The notes under the pieces: model-generated
What the model was told of the DNA's origin: nothing
What the model saw: the letters and a program-made list of their open reading frames with translations, nothing else
Database searches by the model: none
Position numbers and translations under genes: made by a program
Assembly (NCBI RefSeq): GCF_030272615.1
Contig: NC_081406.1
Span: forward strand, 483,073,900-483,137,899
Length of the DNA stretch: 64,000 nt
Reading direction: 5' to 3'
From: Cryptomeria japonica
Taxonomy: Eukaryota > Streptophyta > Pinopsida > Cupressales > Cupressaceae
Shown here: positions 34,750 through 45,714 of the stretch, one piece after another
Position numbering within the stretch: position 1 is the first letter of the stretch
How the letters are laid out: each line of letters starts with the position of its first letter

Positions 34750-35020
34750 GGAGCTAATTGAGTAGTTTAATTAAGTTGTTATTACTGGTTTTGATTGTTA
34801 TTTTCTTGTTCCCCTTTACGCTTCACATTTTATTTCCCAGAGAATCTTAAACCATAAAAATACAAAAAAGGAAGGAAGTGCAGTTATCCATAATCAGTGA
34901 GATCTAGTCTTACTAGTATACCCCTTGACAAGTACAACCATATCAACCATTGGGCTGCCCATCACTGTTGAGACCCGACTATGGAGACCTTGGAGTAGTG
35001 ATTTTTCCCAAACTCGTTTC
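34750..35020 (-). repeat. Right arm of F inverted repeat
   Basis: Reverse complement of 28372-28640 with scattered mismatches. Outside both arms the similarity stops near the word AACTCATTAC/AACTCGTTTC. Confidence 0.8.
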
Positions 35021-35188
35021 TTTTCAAGAGAAGAATATCTAACCAGTTTGGACTACATGAGTAGTGACTTCACTAGTTGGTCATGAACAATCGCATAAAT
35101 TTTACTCTTCAGGATGTAATTCCTAAACTTCTTGACTACTCTTAGCAATGCAAATTCCTATTTTTCAAGAGTAGAATATCAACTATAC

Positions 35189-35347
35189 AAGCTTTTCCAT
35201 CTTTAGCAATTATGCACTTATCCCTTATTTCTTGGTAAAAGCTTTATAATTATCAACTATACATACAACTGCTTGAACTGGAGGATCAACTACATGCTTA
35301 ACTCTAAATTTATACTTCTTCAAAACTTCATCCGCATGTGTTCTCCC
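35189..35347 (-). repeat. Duplicate of the F coding end
   Basis: Repeats 29303-29456 in the same orientation (for example TTAGCAATTATGCACTTATC). It continues beyond element G at 42580-42645, which repeats the following bases to about 29525 (CTAACTCCTTCACC; CCACCTCCTGACACTGAGTA). So a second fragment of F lies at the block's right edge and was later split by G. Confidence 0.85.
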
Positions 35348-36456
35348 TGATGAATACTAAGAGGGGGGGTGAATTAGTATACCAAAAAACATTGCACTTA
35401 AACACTTAAACAGTCTAAAGATAAACTGGTAAAACAGTTTAACAGACAGACCGGTTATCACACATGCAAACCAAAATGCAAATAAAGCATTCACCCACAA
35501 AAGAAATACAACCATAACAAAAGATATTTGATGTGGAAACCCAAATGGGAAAAACCACGGTGAGATGGAACTCACAAGTCATTATCTGCAGAATAGAAAA
35601 TAGACCGGTTAAGGTTAGACCGGTTAAGGTCTTACAATGTTCTTCACCAGAACAGATCCTATTAGGAATCTCAATCTTTGTTAGGAGATAAGTCTGATCA
35701 AGGACTACCTTGCTAGAGGATTTTAGATTCATAGAGGTGAACCACCTTGTTAGAGGATTTTACAAAAGGCTTTTGGGCCTACCCGGTTAAGGGCTACAGA
35801 CTTGTCAAAGATGTGAGTAATCAACAAGTGTTTGATCTATCTAATAGCACAGACTGCTCGGTTAGATCCTTGATAGCTCGTTCTTAATGCACTCCTGCAT
35901 TACTTCAGTCTTCTACACATTCATATTCTTTTCAACTCCTCAACCACCTTAAACCATAGCAACAACATAAACCCTTTCAGCAACAACCTAAAACCCTAGA
36001 CATGATGTCCTTTTAAAGGAATTTGATTTCATGTCGGTCCAATAGGATTACATTTCAATTTCCTAGGTTCAATGAATCTAGACATACTCAGTAACACGAC
36101 ATAAGAAGCACCGCCAGTGTGTCGGCACCGTCAAACAATCGGTGGATTGGTAACTCATCACAGAGTATTACCGATTCATACAAAAAGCCGGTTGCCAGTT
36201 TGACAAAAATGAAGACTGGTAGAAATGTGTTATGCCGCTTTAATCCCTCGTACCACTTGAGGTCAACATGCTACTTTAGACCAGTAAACACATTCTGCAA
36301 AACATCAATAGTCTAATGACTATAATACAACATACCTACAACATACCAGTTGGAACAAATACCGGTTGTACTCTAACTCATACATATAAAGAGGATCTTA
36401 ATGCAAGTGTGTGTCCATCAATGACAATCACAACATAAACATAAAAAATGCCAACA
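35348..36456 (-). repeat. Element G 3' LTR
   Basis: 1,109 bp; minus-strand start TGTTGGCATTTTTTATG, end TTAGTATTCATCA. It contains the GTGGTTTTTCCCATTTGGGT block (35545-35565 region). It is about 440 bp longer than the 5' LTR, which has lost a middle segment. Confidence 0.92.
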
Positions 36457-36482
36457 ATCTCCCCCTTTGGCATTGATGGAAC
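36457..36482 (-). other. Polypurine tract and stem arm, element G
   Basis: On the minus strand GTTCCATCAATGCCAAAGG is followed by GGGAGATT and the LTR start. CATTGATGGA (36471-36480, plus reading) is the exact complement of TCCATCAATG inside the LTR at 36414-36423, so the bracketing inverted repeat is present here too. Confidence 0.8.
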
Positions 36483-36929
36483 CACTTAGGAAAATAAAAT
36501 TTTGACATCTAAGTGTTTTACAACAAAATCATGCCATTAGCAAAATTGCTCCCCCTAAGCATATACACTATCCCTTAATCAATACAATGTATAGCAATTT
36601 TGCATACAAAGCATAAACATTGAGATATCAGAGCATATAGCAAAATTTTAAGTACCAGATACTTATCCCCTATACTTCTCCAAAATAGAATACTTGTGGT
36701 ACTTTGCCAACAATGACAAAGTACCACTAAACAACCTTGTTTCCATTTGATATATAGAAATAATAAAAGTTTATGACAACAAGGAATAGTACTTGTCAAA
36801 AATAGATTTATAGTCCTACAAGAATTGCTTCATTGATAGAGACCAGGACTCAAGTAGGGAGGTGACCACTTCTTTCTCTGTTTGCATTTGGGAGACCTGT
36901 TCTTCCATGGAATCAACTATGCTTATCTC
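36483..36929. other. Non-coding 3' part of element G
   Basis: Untranslated sequence between the end of ORF2 and the polypurine tract, AT-rich, with no clear frame. A CCCCCTAAGC word at 36551-36560 may be a decayed second polypurine box. Confidence 0.4.
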
Positions 36930-39900
36930 CTATGTAACTGTCAAGGCATCCAGGTTCAGATAACAGTTCTGAAGAATTTGCAGACGTGGAAGTAAAACCA
37001 GTTGAAGCTCCTGCAAATCTCTAGACCGTGTACTGATCTCTTGCTCCATTTTCGCTGACTGGATATGAAACTGGTGAATGGTTTGCCCATAAGTTGTGAA
37101 GGAATCATAAGGTGGCTTGAATGTGCTCAAGTAAGACTATAATTTGTTTGAAGCTTTTGCTTCTGAGCTAGCACATCGTCAAAGAACAGATGGGGTTGGC
37201 AGATTTTGCTAAGTAGCAGATTTCCCTCATCCAAAGCGTCTCTAATATCCATTTGGTCTTTCTGCAATTCAGATCGGAGCTCATTCAACTTCTTTACCAG
37301 AGCAATGTTAAGAGCTTTTTGATGCTCTTTTTTGACATTTGCCTCAGCTTCTTCTTCCAGGCTCTGCACCTGATCATCCACTACTGTACATAGGAGCTTT
37401 AGTCTAGCTAATGATGAATCGGTATTTGGAAGATTTGTACCGGGTATCAAACCAGTAAGTGTGTCCACAGCCGCTTGAATTATATCCTGCTCCTTCTTCC
37501 TTCGAATGATTTCAAGGCACTCTTGAGCAACCTGATGCTCTGCATTAGCTTCGATTCACTTGTAGATTGGAGATCTATAGGACTGGAGAGGTCAGCCAAT
37601 TTGGCTTGATTCCCAGTTACCTTCGGAGTCTCCATCTGGGTGCTCTTCGCCGCTTCTCCTACCTTGTCCTCTTCCGCTTTCTTCTTCTTCACTTCTCTCG
37701 TCTTCTCTGCTTCCTTGTCCTCCTTAGCCTTTTTCTTTTTTGCTTCCTTCTTCTTCTCCTGTTCCTTATCTTCTTTTTCCTTCTTCTTCCTCTCTGCTTC
37801 CTTCTTTTTCTCCTGTTCCTTATCCTCCTCTTCTTTCTTTTCCTTTTCATCTTCTTGCTTCTTTTTCTCCTCATCATCCTTCTTCTGCTTCTCCTCTTCA
37901 TTCTTCTTCTTCTTCTCCTCTTCCTTATTCTTTTTCTCCTCTTCATCGTTTTTCTTTTTTCTCCTCTTCATCTTTCTTCTTCTTTTACTCTTCATCTTTC
38001 TTCTTTTTCTCTTCTTCCTGCTTCTTCTGCTTCTCTTTTTCATCCTTTTTCCTCTGCTCTGCCTCTTCCTTTGCCGCTTCCTATTTGTCCTCAGCTTTCT
38101 TCTCCTGTTCAGCCTATTGCTCTTGTCCTGTTGCCTCAGATGGTATTTCTTGAGTAACATCTTCTTCATCCAGGGCATTGACATCAATAGTGTCGACCGG
38201 TTCATCAACCAGATTTCCTTCATCATCAAATGCTTCATCTAGTTTGGGTATAACTCATTCTTTCTCAACTTGTCAGTTGGCTTTAGCCAATCGATGCATC
38301 TTTAGAGCATCTAGAGCACGAGTGTGTATCCTTGAGTACTTCCTTACCTTTTCCTTCTAGTAACAGGAGTATTCTTCTTCTCATGAAGAAAAGACCTTTG
38401 TATTTGTTCATTACATCGAATAGTTCCGAATTTGATACATCAGGAAAGTGTTCAGCAAAATTTTTTTCTCTCATTTCCTATTCCTGCTCTATGGCAATGC
38501 ACCATTTATTGTCTAAGGACTTATACAAAGAATCCGGTGTTTCAGATCTAATTTCTGAAGGGGACCGGTCATTAATACATAAATATTGAATTATTTCTTT
38601 TTCCACTGCCTCCTTTTCATCATCATTAAAGTCATCAAAATAATCAATTAAATCGTTCAATACTTTTATCCTAATGTTTTTGATAGTTCTTTGACAATGT
38701 GTCAAAGGTTTGTAGGAGGAGATATTTATATTTACCGGTGCTAAAGATGCCGATTCATTCTTTGTCTTCTTTCTTGTTTGTCTCGCCTTCTTGGGCTGCT
38801 CCTCAGACACAGTTTCTTCTGAGTAGAGAGAGTTGCTTTTTGTCTTCCTTTTCCTCTTGAAGACTTTAGCCAGTGTTGCTTCCGGTTTCTTTTTGGCTGG
38901 TGATTGCTTGGTCACTTTTGGAGTTGCAGTAGTAACCGGTGCTGATGATGCAAGCACTGCCTTTGCCTTCTTCACTGCCGGTTCTTTCTCTTTCACTACT
39001 GGTGGTTCCTCAGCCGATGCTATCCTCTCTAGGTAGGTGCTGGTTCTCTTCGCCTTAGGATCAAGTGGTGAGGCAATAAGGGTAGAGGCATACCCTTCCA
39101 GCATGTCGTACATCACCTCATATCCCATTGGCCCCACTTCTTCCATTCTAGGCTCAACAACCTCCATTATGCATTTGTCCACCTGGATGGTGAAATAGAT
39201 GTCATCTTCATGTTTCTTGACGATATCACCTGAGATCCTCATCCTTTGGCTCATTTTTCATTTGAACTCATCAAAATACTTGTTCAGAACTTCAAGATAA
39301 CTAGTTCCCACTGCTTACAAACTTTCCTTTATCTGTTTGGTAACCGGTTGGTCCGCAGACCACTGAATGTCTCCCACTCCTAGGAAGTATCCTCAAAAGT
39401 AAAAGAACAACCCAACCAATAGTTGTCCAAACTTGAACCTCAGTGCATTATCTTGTTTGATTGATTTCAAGTTCAATAGGAGTTTCCTCTACATACCAAT
39501 GCATAGGTCAAATGATGCATCCTCCTTTATCATTCGGTAAGCGGTATTTACCGCTGCAGCAGATACAGAGTTAATCCTGCTAGCTGAGAATGTCCGGTAT
39601 CCAATCACCATACACACATACTTCACCAGATCATCCTTGATTGAATTGACTATCATGCCATGCGAGTCACTCACTGAACCGGTGAGCTTGGACATTTCAG
39701 TTCTGCTAATAGTCCTTAGGGCTGGTACTTCCCCTGTATTGCAGAAACTGGTGATTGCATGAATTGCCCATGGCGTGATATCATGTGTCCTCTCCAGGTA
39801 CATTTTGTCACCATGTAATCTTCTCAAAATGATCCTTATATGACCATCTGTAAAGTATTCTAGGAAGTATACAACATTATGGAGTTTCTTCTTCTCCAAG

Positions 39901-40130
39901 ATACTATACTCTAGTTTGATTTTCTTATCCTTTCCACAAAATAGACCTAGTTGGGAGTGGATAGCTAGAGACCTTAGGTCTTCAATCTTGCAATCTATGT
40001 AGTCAGAAATTCCCTCTTGTACTATCACTCCAGCCGGAACTTGTGATAGGGCATTATACTTTGACTTCCGTTGAATAAAACTTTCAGACTCAATAGATGG
40101 ACTAGAACTAGTATGAGATGCGGAAGTCAT
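36930..40130 (-). pseudogene. Element G ORF2
   Basis: Likely start MTSASHTSSSPS at 40130. The N-terminal domain matches A/B/I ORF2 in pattern: IRIILRRLHGDKMYLERTHD, ITPWAIHAITSFCNTGEV and VIGYRTFSASRINSVSAA. The middle is basic (KRKRKTKSNSLYSE). A Lys/Glu repeat region follows at about 38080-37640, then a coiled-coil end with LARLKLLCTVVDDQVQSLEE and IHQFHIQSAKMEQEISTRSR. Stops near 39489 and 38478 and at least two frameshifts (in the Lys/Glu region and near 37480) inactivate it. Confidence 0.75.
37640..38080 (-). repeat. Lys/Glu low-complexity tandem repeat within G ORF2
   Basis: Minus-strand purine-only tandem repeat encoding units such as KEDKEQEKKKEA and EEEKKKKNEEEK. The unit of about 12 residues would make one long charged helix. 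Slippage in it has shifted the frame. The opposite strand gives long Ser/Phe/Leu frames that are not genes. Confidence 0.75.
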
Positions 40131-40202
40131 TGTAGAAATTTTAAGAACTCGAGAAATAACTTTTAAAACATGTGAATTTAGGGCTTTCCGATTCTCCTTC
40201 AC

Positions 40203-40580
40203 TCCTCACTTCATCGGTAGCTGAATCGCCACTTTGTGTTCTCCACTTGACCATTTGCTATTTGAATTTGAATCTCCTTCGCGGTTTCTCAATTTCTCCA
40301 AATCTCTACTCAAATCACCTTTTTGTTGCTCTGCTCTTTGAAAAAATTTTCTTTGCTCAAAAACTGATAGTGAGAAATGATTTCAAAAATGCTTTTAAAC
40401 ATAGTCCTCACCTACCATCATTAATGCTCCTCCATTAGGGCATAAACCCTAATTTGCCTTTTTATCGTTTCCACTCTTCTGCCAAGCTACAGGTATCATA
40501 TACCGGTTAAGGTCTTTTGCCGGTATAAACTGGGGGTTCAAATTTTTTTTTCCGTTTGCTCCCCCTAAGCCTTTTGAAGC
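40203..40580 (-). other. Element G spacer between ORF1 and ORF2
   Basis: About 450 bases separate the ORF1 stop (40581) from the likely ORF2 start (40130). A GATAAAAAGG word at about 40460-40470 (minus reading) could be a weak TATA-like box, but its distance to the start codon (about 330) differs from A and B. Confidence 0.35.
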
Positions 40581-41858
40581 TTAGTTTGTCAGTTCTGATA
40601 TTTCCACACTAGGTGCAGAAACTGGTTCCTCTTCCAACATTACTGGTTTCCTCTTCCAGGTTTTGTTCATGTCCACTTGAACTATTTCAACATCAATTCG
40701 TCCTTCTTGAGTGACCGGTATATCATCAGATATACTCTTTCTACTTCTGCAGAATCTTGCAATGTGACCTGGTTTGTTGCAGTGATAGCAAACCAATCCA
40801 GGTACTCTCCAAGGTCCATTGTTCATGTTTCCATTCTTCCTTCTGCATGTTGTAGCAGTGTGACCATGACCATGACAGATCATACAATTTTCTCTCCATC
40901 CAGTTGCCACTTGATAGCCACTACTTCTTGGCTGATGATTGAAGACATTAAACCAGTTGTGATTCCAGTTCACAAAAGGTTTAGGACCAACTCCTTGGGT
41001 CCTCTGAGGATATCTTCCAGTGTCATTCATGATAGACCTGCATTCAAATGCTCTATGCCCATACGTATTGCATGCATAACAGTTACCATTGAATCTATAG
41101 GATCTAGGCTTATCATTTAGGAAATAAGGAAAATTGTTGTAAGCCTTACTCCTACACACATTAGTAGTATGTCCTTCTTCAAGACAGTTGAAACAAAAAG
41201 GTTTAAACTTTTTCTTACCTTTATCCTTTGATGCTGGTTGCTTCTTTGATGCTTCAACATTTTTTCCAGAGGTTTCACCTTCCTCATGATCGGAATAACC
41301 AAGTCCATTGGTATTCTTGACCGGTTTGGTAGATTCAAGCTTTTGCTCTAGCTTGACAATACTTTTGTTGAACTTAGCAAGTATTTCCTTTGACTCAGAG
41401 AGTTCTTTGGAAATAGCAGCATTTGTTTTCAACAGGTTTTCATTCTCAGAGATGGCAGTGTTCAGTTCTCCTTGCATGTCTTCCTTTTCCACCTTGCTTG
41501 CATGGAGTTGAGCATTTAGGGCACTCATCTCTTGTTTCAACTTGGAGATCTCAAAATCTCTTTCTTTCACTAGGTCTTCAGTTTTTCTCCAGTTCTCAAG
41601 CTCTTGACACATCCAGATAGTCAGTCCTTCCAAATCCTTTCTTAGGTTTGAGTTTGATTCATTCAGCTTATTTACTTCTGCAATTAGGGCTTCCATATCT
41701 GCTTCATCTGCAGAACTATTTTCAGACAAGTCCATAAGCTTTTCTACATGTTCTCTCCTTTTTGCTTGAGATGCCTTATATTTGACCATAAGATCATCAT
41801 AGGCTTGCTCAGACTAAGTGAGCCGTTGAGTAAGTTCCCTCAAGGTGTATTCCCCCAT
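40581..41858 (-). pseudogene. Element G ORF1: coiled coil plus four intact CCHC knuckles
   Basis: I place the start at ATG 41858-41856 (MGEYTLRELTQRLT), one TAG codon before SEQAYDDLMVKYKASQ, giving 425 codons with a single nonsense change; the longest uninterrupted part begins at 41789. A heptad-rich N-terminal half (LKQEMSALNAQLHASKVEKE) is followed by CFNCLEEGHTTNVC, CYACNTYGHRAFEC, CMICHGHGHTATTC and CYHCNKPGHIARFC. All four knuckles are intact, the best set in the window. It ends at 40581. Confidence 0.87.
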
Positions 41859-41894
41859 ATCTCTTTCCAAGTGGTTAAACTTATAGAAAGGGGG

Positions 41895-41906
41895 GCTTTG
41901 ATACCA
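41895..41906 (-). other. Primer-binding site, element G
   Basis: Minus-strand TGGTATCAAAGC two bases from the LTR end, the same one-base variant as in element A. Confidence 0.87.
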
Positions 41907-41908
41907 AT

Positions 41909-42579
41909 TGATGAATACTAAGAGGGGGGGTGAATTAGTATACCGAAAAACACTGCACTTAAACACTTAAATAGTCTAAAGATAAACTGGTAAAACAATT
42001 TAACAGATAGATCGGTTATCACACATGCTAACCAAAATTCAAATAAAGCATTCACCCACAAAAGCAATACAACCATAACACAAGATATTTGATGTGGAAA
42101 CCCAAATCGAAAAAACTACGGTGAGATGGAACTCACAAGTCACTATCTGCAGAATAGAAACTAGACCGGTTAAGGTCAGACCGGTTAAGGTCGTATAATG
42201 TTCTTCACTAGAACAAATCATGTTAGGAATCTCAATCTCTATAGTGTCGACACCATCAAACAATCGGTGGATGGTAACTCATCACGGAGTATTACTGGTT
42301 CACACAAAATACCGGTTGCCGGTTTGTCAAAATGAAGACTATTAAAAATGTGTTATGCCGCTTTAATCCCTCATACCGCTTGAGGTCAACATGCTACTTC
42401 AGACCGGGAAACACATTTTGCAATACATCAATAGTCTAAAGACTATAATACAACATACCTACAACATACCGGTTGGAACAAATACCAGTTGTGCTCTAAC
42501 TCATACATATAAAGAGGATCTTAATGCAAGTGTGTGTCCATCAATGACAATCACAACATAAACATAAAAAATGCCAACA
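41909..42579 (-). repeat. Element G 5' LTR
   Basis: 671 bp. It matches both ends of the 3' LTR but lacks about 440 bp from its middle (junction near 42240, CAATCTCTATAGTGTCG). Confidence 0.9.
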
Positions 42580-42653
42580 CTCCCCTCCTCTAACTCCTTC
42601 ACCATGCCTACCACCTCCTGACACTGAGTAATCAGATATGTGTACCTATCCAA

Positions 42654-44004
42654 AACAAAGAAAGATTAGTGTGTAAAGGATATTCACAGAATGAGGGATT
42701 TGATTACAATGAAACCTCTGCATCGGTAGCTAGAATTGAGGCAGTCAAATTATTTCTTGCATTTGTAGCCCACAAGAACTATAAAGTATATCAAATGGAT
42801 ATAAAATGTGCATTTTTGAATGGTGATCTTGAAGAGGAAGTTTACATTGAATAACTTGATGGATTTTCATTGACAAATGATAAATATATGGTTTGCAGAT
42901 TAAGGAAAGCTTTGTATGGATTGAAGCAAACTCCTAGAGCTTGGTATGCTAGATTGGACAAATATCTTTTGAAGCTTGGTTACACTAAAGGTAATGCTGA
43001 CAACAACTTATATTTCACAGTGACTAATGATGACATCTTAGTTATTGAAGTTTTTGTTGATGATATCATTTTTGGAGGAGAAGATGGATTGTGTACAGAC
43101 TTTTCTAATAAGATGCAGGAAGAATTTGAAATGTCTATGATTGGGGAGATAAAATTATTTTTAGGATTGTATATTTCACACTAATAAAGGTATATTCATA
43201 TGTCAAACAAAGTACTTGAAAGAACTATTGAATAAATTTGGTATGGAAAATTCCAAACCGGTAAGTACTCCTATGACTACAACTGATAAATTGACATTGA
43301 AGGATGATTCAACTCCTGTTAATCTAAAAAGATACAAATCTATGCTTGGAGGTTTACTGTATTTGACACAAACAAGACCTGATATAATGAATGCAGTATG
43401 TATTGTTTCAAGATTTTAGAGTAATCCTAGAGAAAATCATGAATCAATAGTGAAAAAGATTTTCCGGTATCTACAAGGCACAACAAATCTTGGTTTATGA
43501 TATCCTAAAGATGAAAATTTTGATTTATGTGCATACACCGATGCAAATTGGGCAGGAGATGTAGATGATAGAAAGAGAACCACCAACAAGGCATTCTTTC
43601 TTGGTAGCAGATTGATTTCATGGTTGAGCAAGAAATAGAGTTGTACATCATTATCAACAACAGAATTAGAATATGTTGCAGCAGCAACTAATTGTACTCA
43701 GGTATTATGGATTAAGCAAATGTTAAAGTACATAAAGGTAAAATGCAAAGAACCTATAATCATTTACTGTGATAATTCAACAACAATTGATATATCTAAG
43801 AATACGATATTTCACTCTAAGACTAAACATGTTTCTATCAAACATAATTTTCTGAAAGAGAATGTTGAAGCAAAAGAAATGAGATTGTTTTATGTGAATA
43901 CTAAACAGCAGATTGCAGATATCTTTACTAAGCCTTTGCCTAAGGAAACTTTTGAATATCTCAGAGAGTATCTTGGGGTTATACCCTCACCAGTAGAGAC
44001 TTAG
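42654..44004 (+). pseudogene. Element D reverse transcriptase C-terminal part and RNase H
   Basis: Begins with the 117-base overlap to 28181-28297, then YQMDIKCAFLNGDLEEEVYI (first catalytic Asp), LRKALYGLKQTPRAWYARLD, VFVDDIIFGG (YVDD motif as FVDD) and FLGLYISH. RNase H follows: TRPDIMNAV, AYTDANWAGDVDDRKRT, TTELEYVAAA, YCDNSTTIDISKN, then DIFTKPLPKETFEYLREYLG to the stop at 44002-44004. Stops at 42852-42854, 43182-43184, 43417-43419, near 43498 and at 43636-43638 inactivate it. Confidence 0.9.
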
Positions 44005-44373
44005 ACAGTTGATGATTGGCATCAAACTGATAGAACTAACAGAGAAACCTTTTTCCAGCTTTGATGGAGGAGAGCTACTTCTTAGGGGGAGTAGTTGGTT
44101 AAAACAATTAGTTATTGTAATTGGTTGTATGTTCTGGTATTTGTATTTCTTTGGAATTTGATGTCAAAGGGGGAGAGATATCTATGGAAAAACATTATCC
44201 TATGGAGAGAGAGATATTATTCATTAGGGGAGAGATATATACTCTCTGCATTTGTATTTTGATTTCTGGTATTGATCTATTCTGGAGATTGTTGTTTTTT
44301 GCTTTTTGGCATTCTATTTTTGTACTTAGATGTTTTTCCATCTCGTTTTGCCATCAATGCCAAAGGGGGAGAT
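44005..44373 (+). other. Element D 3' untranslated region with doubled polypurine box
   Basis: A first TTGATGTCAAAGGGGGAG lies near 44158-44176, and GCCATCAATGCCAAAGGGGG ends next to the 3' LTR at 44374. The true tract and flank are identical to those of A, B and I, the strongest cis-signal link between D and the pol-less elements. Confidence 0.8.
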
Positions 44374-45421
44374 TGTTGGTATTATGGATGTGTTGTATTG
44401 GTTTTTTCATTGATTTCAACACTTATCCTTCTATAGATCTTTGGTTATGTTCACCGACAAGTTCAGTGACTTAAGCACAGTCACTGGTATATCATTCACC
44501 AATAGGTTATATTGTTCACCGACATTGAAGATGACTTGTTATCTTCTAGATCTCACTTGGTTATGTCAAAGACATGGTTTGGACACTTGGTTTTGGTATT
44601 TTGGTTATTGGTCTAAACGGGTTGACATATTTGCTGTTACCAATAAATTGGTCTAGGTTATGGACCAACATGCATCATCTATTAAAGATCGACACAACAT
44701 GTTATGGAGATGATTTAATTAGGTGGATATTATTGTAAATGTATTGAGCTGACATGATGCATCACATGTTGACTCATTTGTAATTGGTTTAATTGTAATA
44801 TTCTTGGTAAGCCGACCTACACATTTGGTCTTAGTCTTTGGTATATACGTAAGAACTCATTTGTGAGATGAAGTGGGGAAGTGTGGTATTGTATCATGGC
44901 ATGTGTGAATATTGAAGATCATATGAGCAGACCATAGAGAAGATTCAAGGAAGGTTTGAAGGTGATTATTGAAGCTTAACCAGTGCTGAATCCAACATTG
45001 GAGATGCTACTTTGAGTAGTACATTATCATTGGATTTAATCATCCAATTGTAGTCAGCGTGACTCCTATTTTGTGATTGAGTAGTGAGCTCTAGGCAGTT
45101 GGCCTTTCTACATGTGCAGACCCCATTTGTATACACATACTATCTACATTAGTATCATCTGATTGTGGGTAAGATTTCCCATCGTGGTTTTTCCCTTTAC
45201 AGGGTTTCCACATACAAATCTCTGTGTTATGTGTTGTGAATGTTGTTTCTCTTTCTGTTCTATGAATTAAGTTTCATCGATATTAATATTTACTGGTAAT
45301 CTATCTATCAACATTAAGTTTGGTTTACCTGTATTAAGTATCAAGTTTGATTAAGTTATATTTGGTTGAAATTAATTAACAACTAATTCACCCCCCCCTC
45401 AGTTCCCTCTGGGTCCTAACA
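44374..45421 (+). repeat. Element D 3' LTR
   Basis: 1,048 bp, TGTTGGTATTATGG...CCTAACA, followed by CAATC. It keeps the terminal TG lost in the 5' copy. Confidence 0.93.
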
Positions 45422-45714
45422 CAATCAATATGAGTGTTTTTCTTTTAGAAAATATCTTCATGAAGTTCCCATTCCTCCAATTCCTTAGCAACTAGAGTCT
45501 CTTCTTTAGTCAGAGTTGGATCAATCAAGTGAAGGCATCTAGTGGGGATTGATTTGACACTTTGTTCAGGTGAAGATTCCCAAAACATTTCCTATTTCAC
45601 TTCTTGAGCTTATAATTCACATATTGCAATATTTTAACAAAAGAATGCATAGCCATTCTACAAGAAGGGTTATCTTCATACCACCAATTAATCATTAAAT
45701 ATTGGAGAGAGAGG
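45422..45714 (-). pseudogene. LINE ORF2, segment between endonuclease and RT
   Basis: Minus-strand reading gives a helix ending in FGNLHLNKV, then ELEEWELHEDIF-stop-KKNTHID, which joins WLQEGDKNT across element D. This is the connector before the RT in plant L1 elements. The endonuclease domain is absent, so the LINE is 5'-truncated near 45714 or was cut by M. Confidence 0.75.

Larger units (their letters stand above)
35348..42579 (-). mobile_element. Element G: two-ORF LTR retroelement without pol, minus strand
   Basis: 7,232 bp, TSD CTCCC (35343-35347 and 42580-42584). On the minus strand: 5' LTR 42579-41909, primer site, ORF1 with four intact zinc knuckles, ORF2, polypurine tract, 3' LTR 36456-35348. 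No protease, integrase or RT. It shares the plan of A, B and I with very different sequence, so it is a separate family of the same lineage. Confidence 0.92.
28298..42653 (-). mobile_element. Block F: minus-strand ORF2-like element inside D, carrying K and G
   Basis: Without K and G the block is about 6.3 kb. It holds a minus-strand ORF of about 1,150 codons, a leader with two tandem-repeat arrays, and a 270-bp inverted repeat (28372-28640 against 34750-35020). Its right end (35189-35347 plus 42580-42645) repeats 29303-29525 in the same direction. Neither end shows an LTR or a short TSD. F entered D by an unusual event or is a rearranged composite. The element type is unresolved. Confidence 0.6.
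24279..45421 (+). mobile_element. Element D: Copia retrotransposon, split by block F
   Basis: LTRs at 24279-25317 and 44374-45421 are flanked by TAATC and CAATC. Read in the LINE frame, the target was GATTG (Asp-Trp in HIDWLQEGDKN), so the left copy has one mutation. The order gag, protease, integrase, RT, RNase H is that of Copia. The gag (LDGIDYGIWKIRMETHL), primer site and CCAAAGGGGGAGATTG tract resemble the SIRE/Maximus group as I know it. About 20 differences in the first 200 LTR bases make it older than B. Confidence 0.92.

Noticed and set aside
37567-38242. Long plus-strand frames rich in Phe, Leu and Ser
   Set aside because: They are the antisense of the purine-only Lys/Glu repeat in G ORF2; such sequence has no stops on the other strand by composition.
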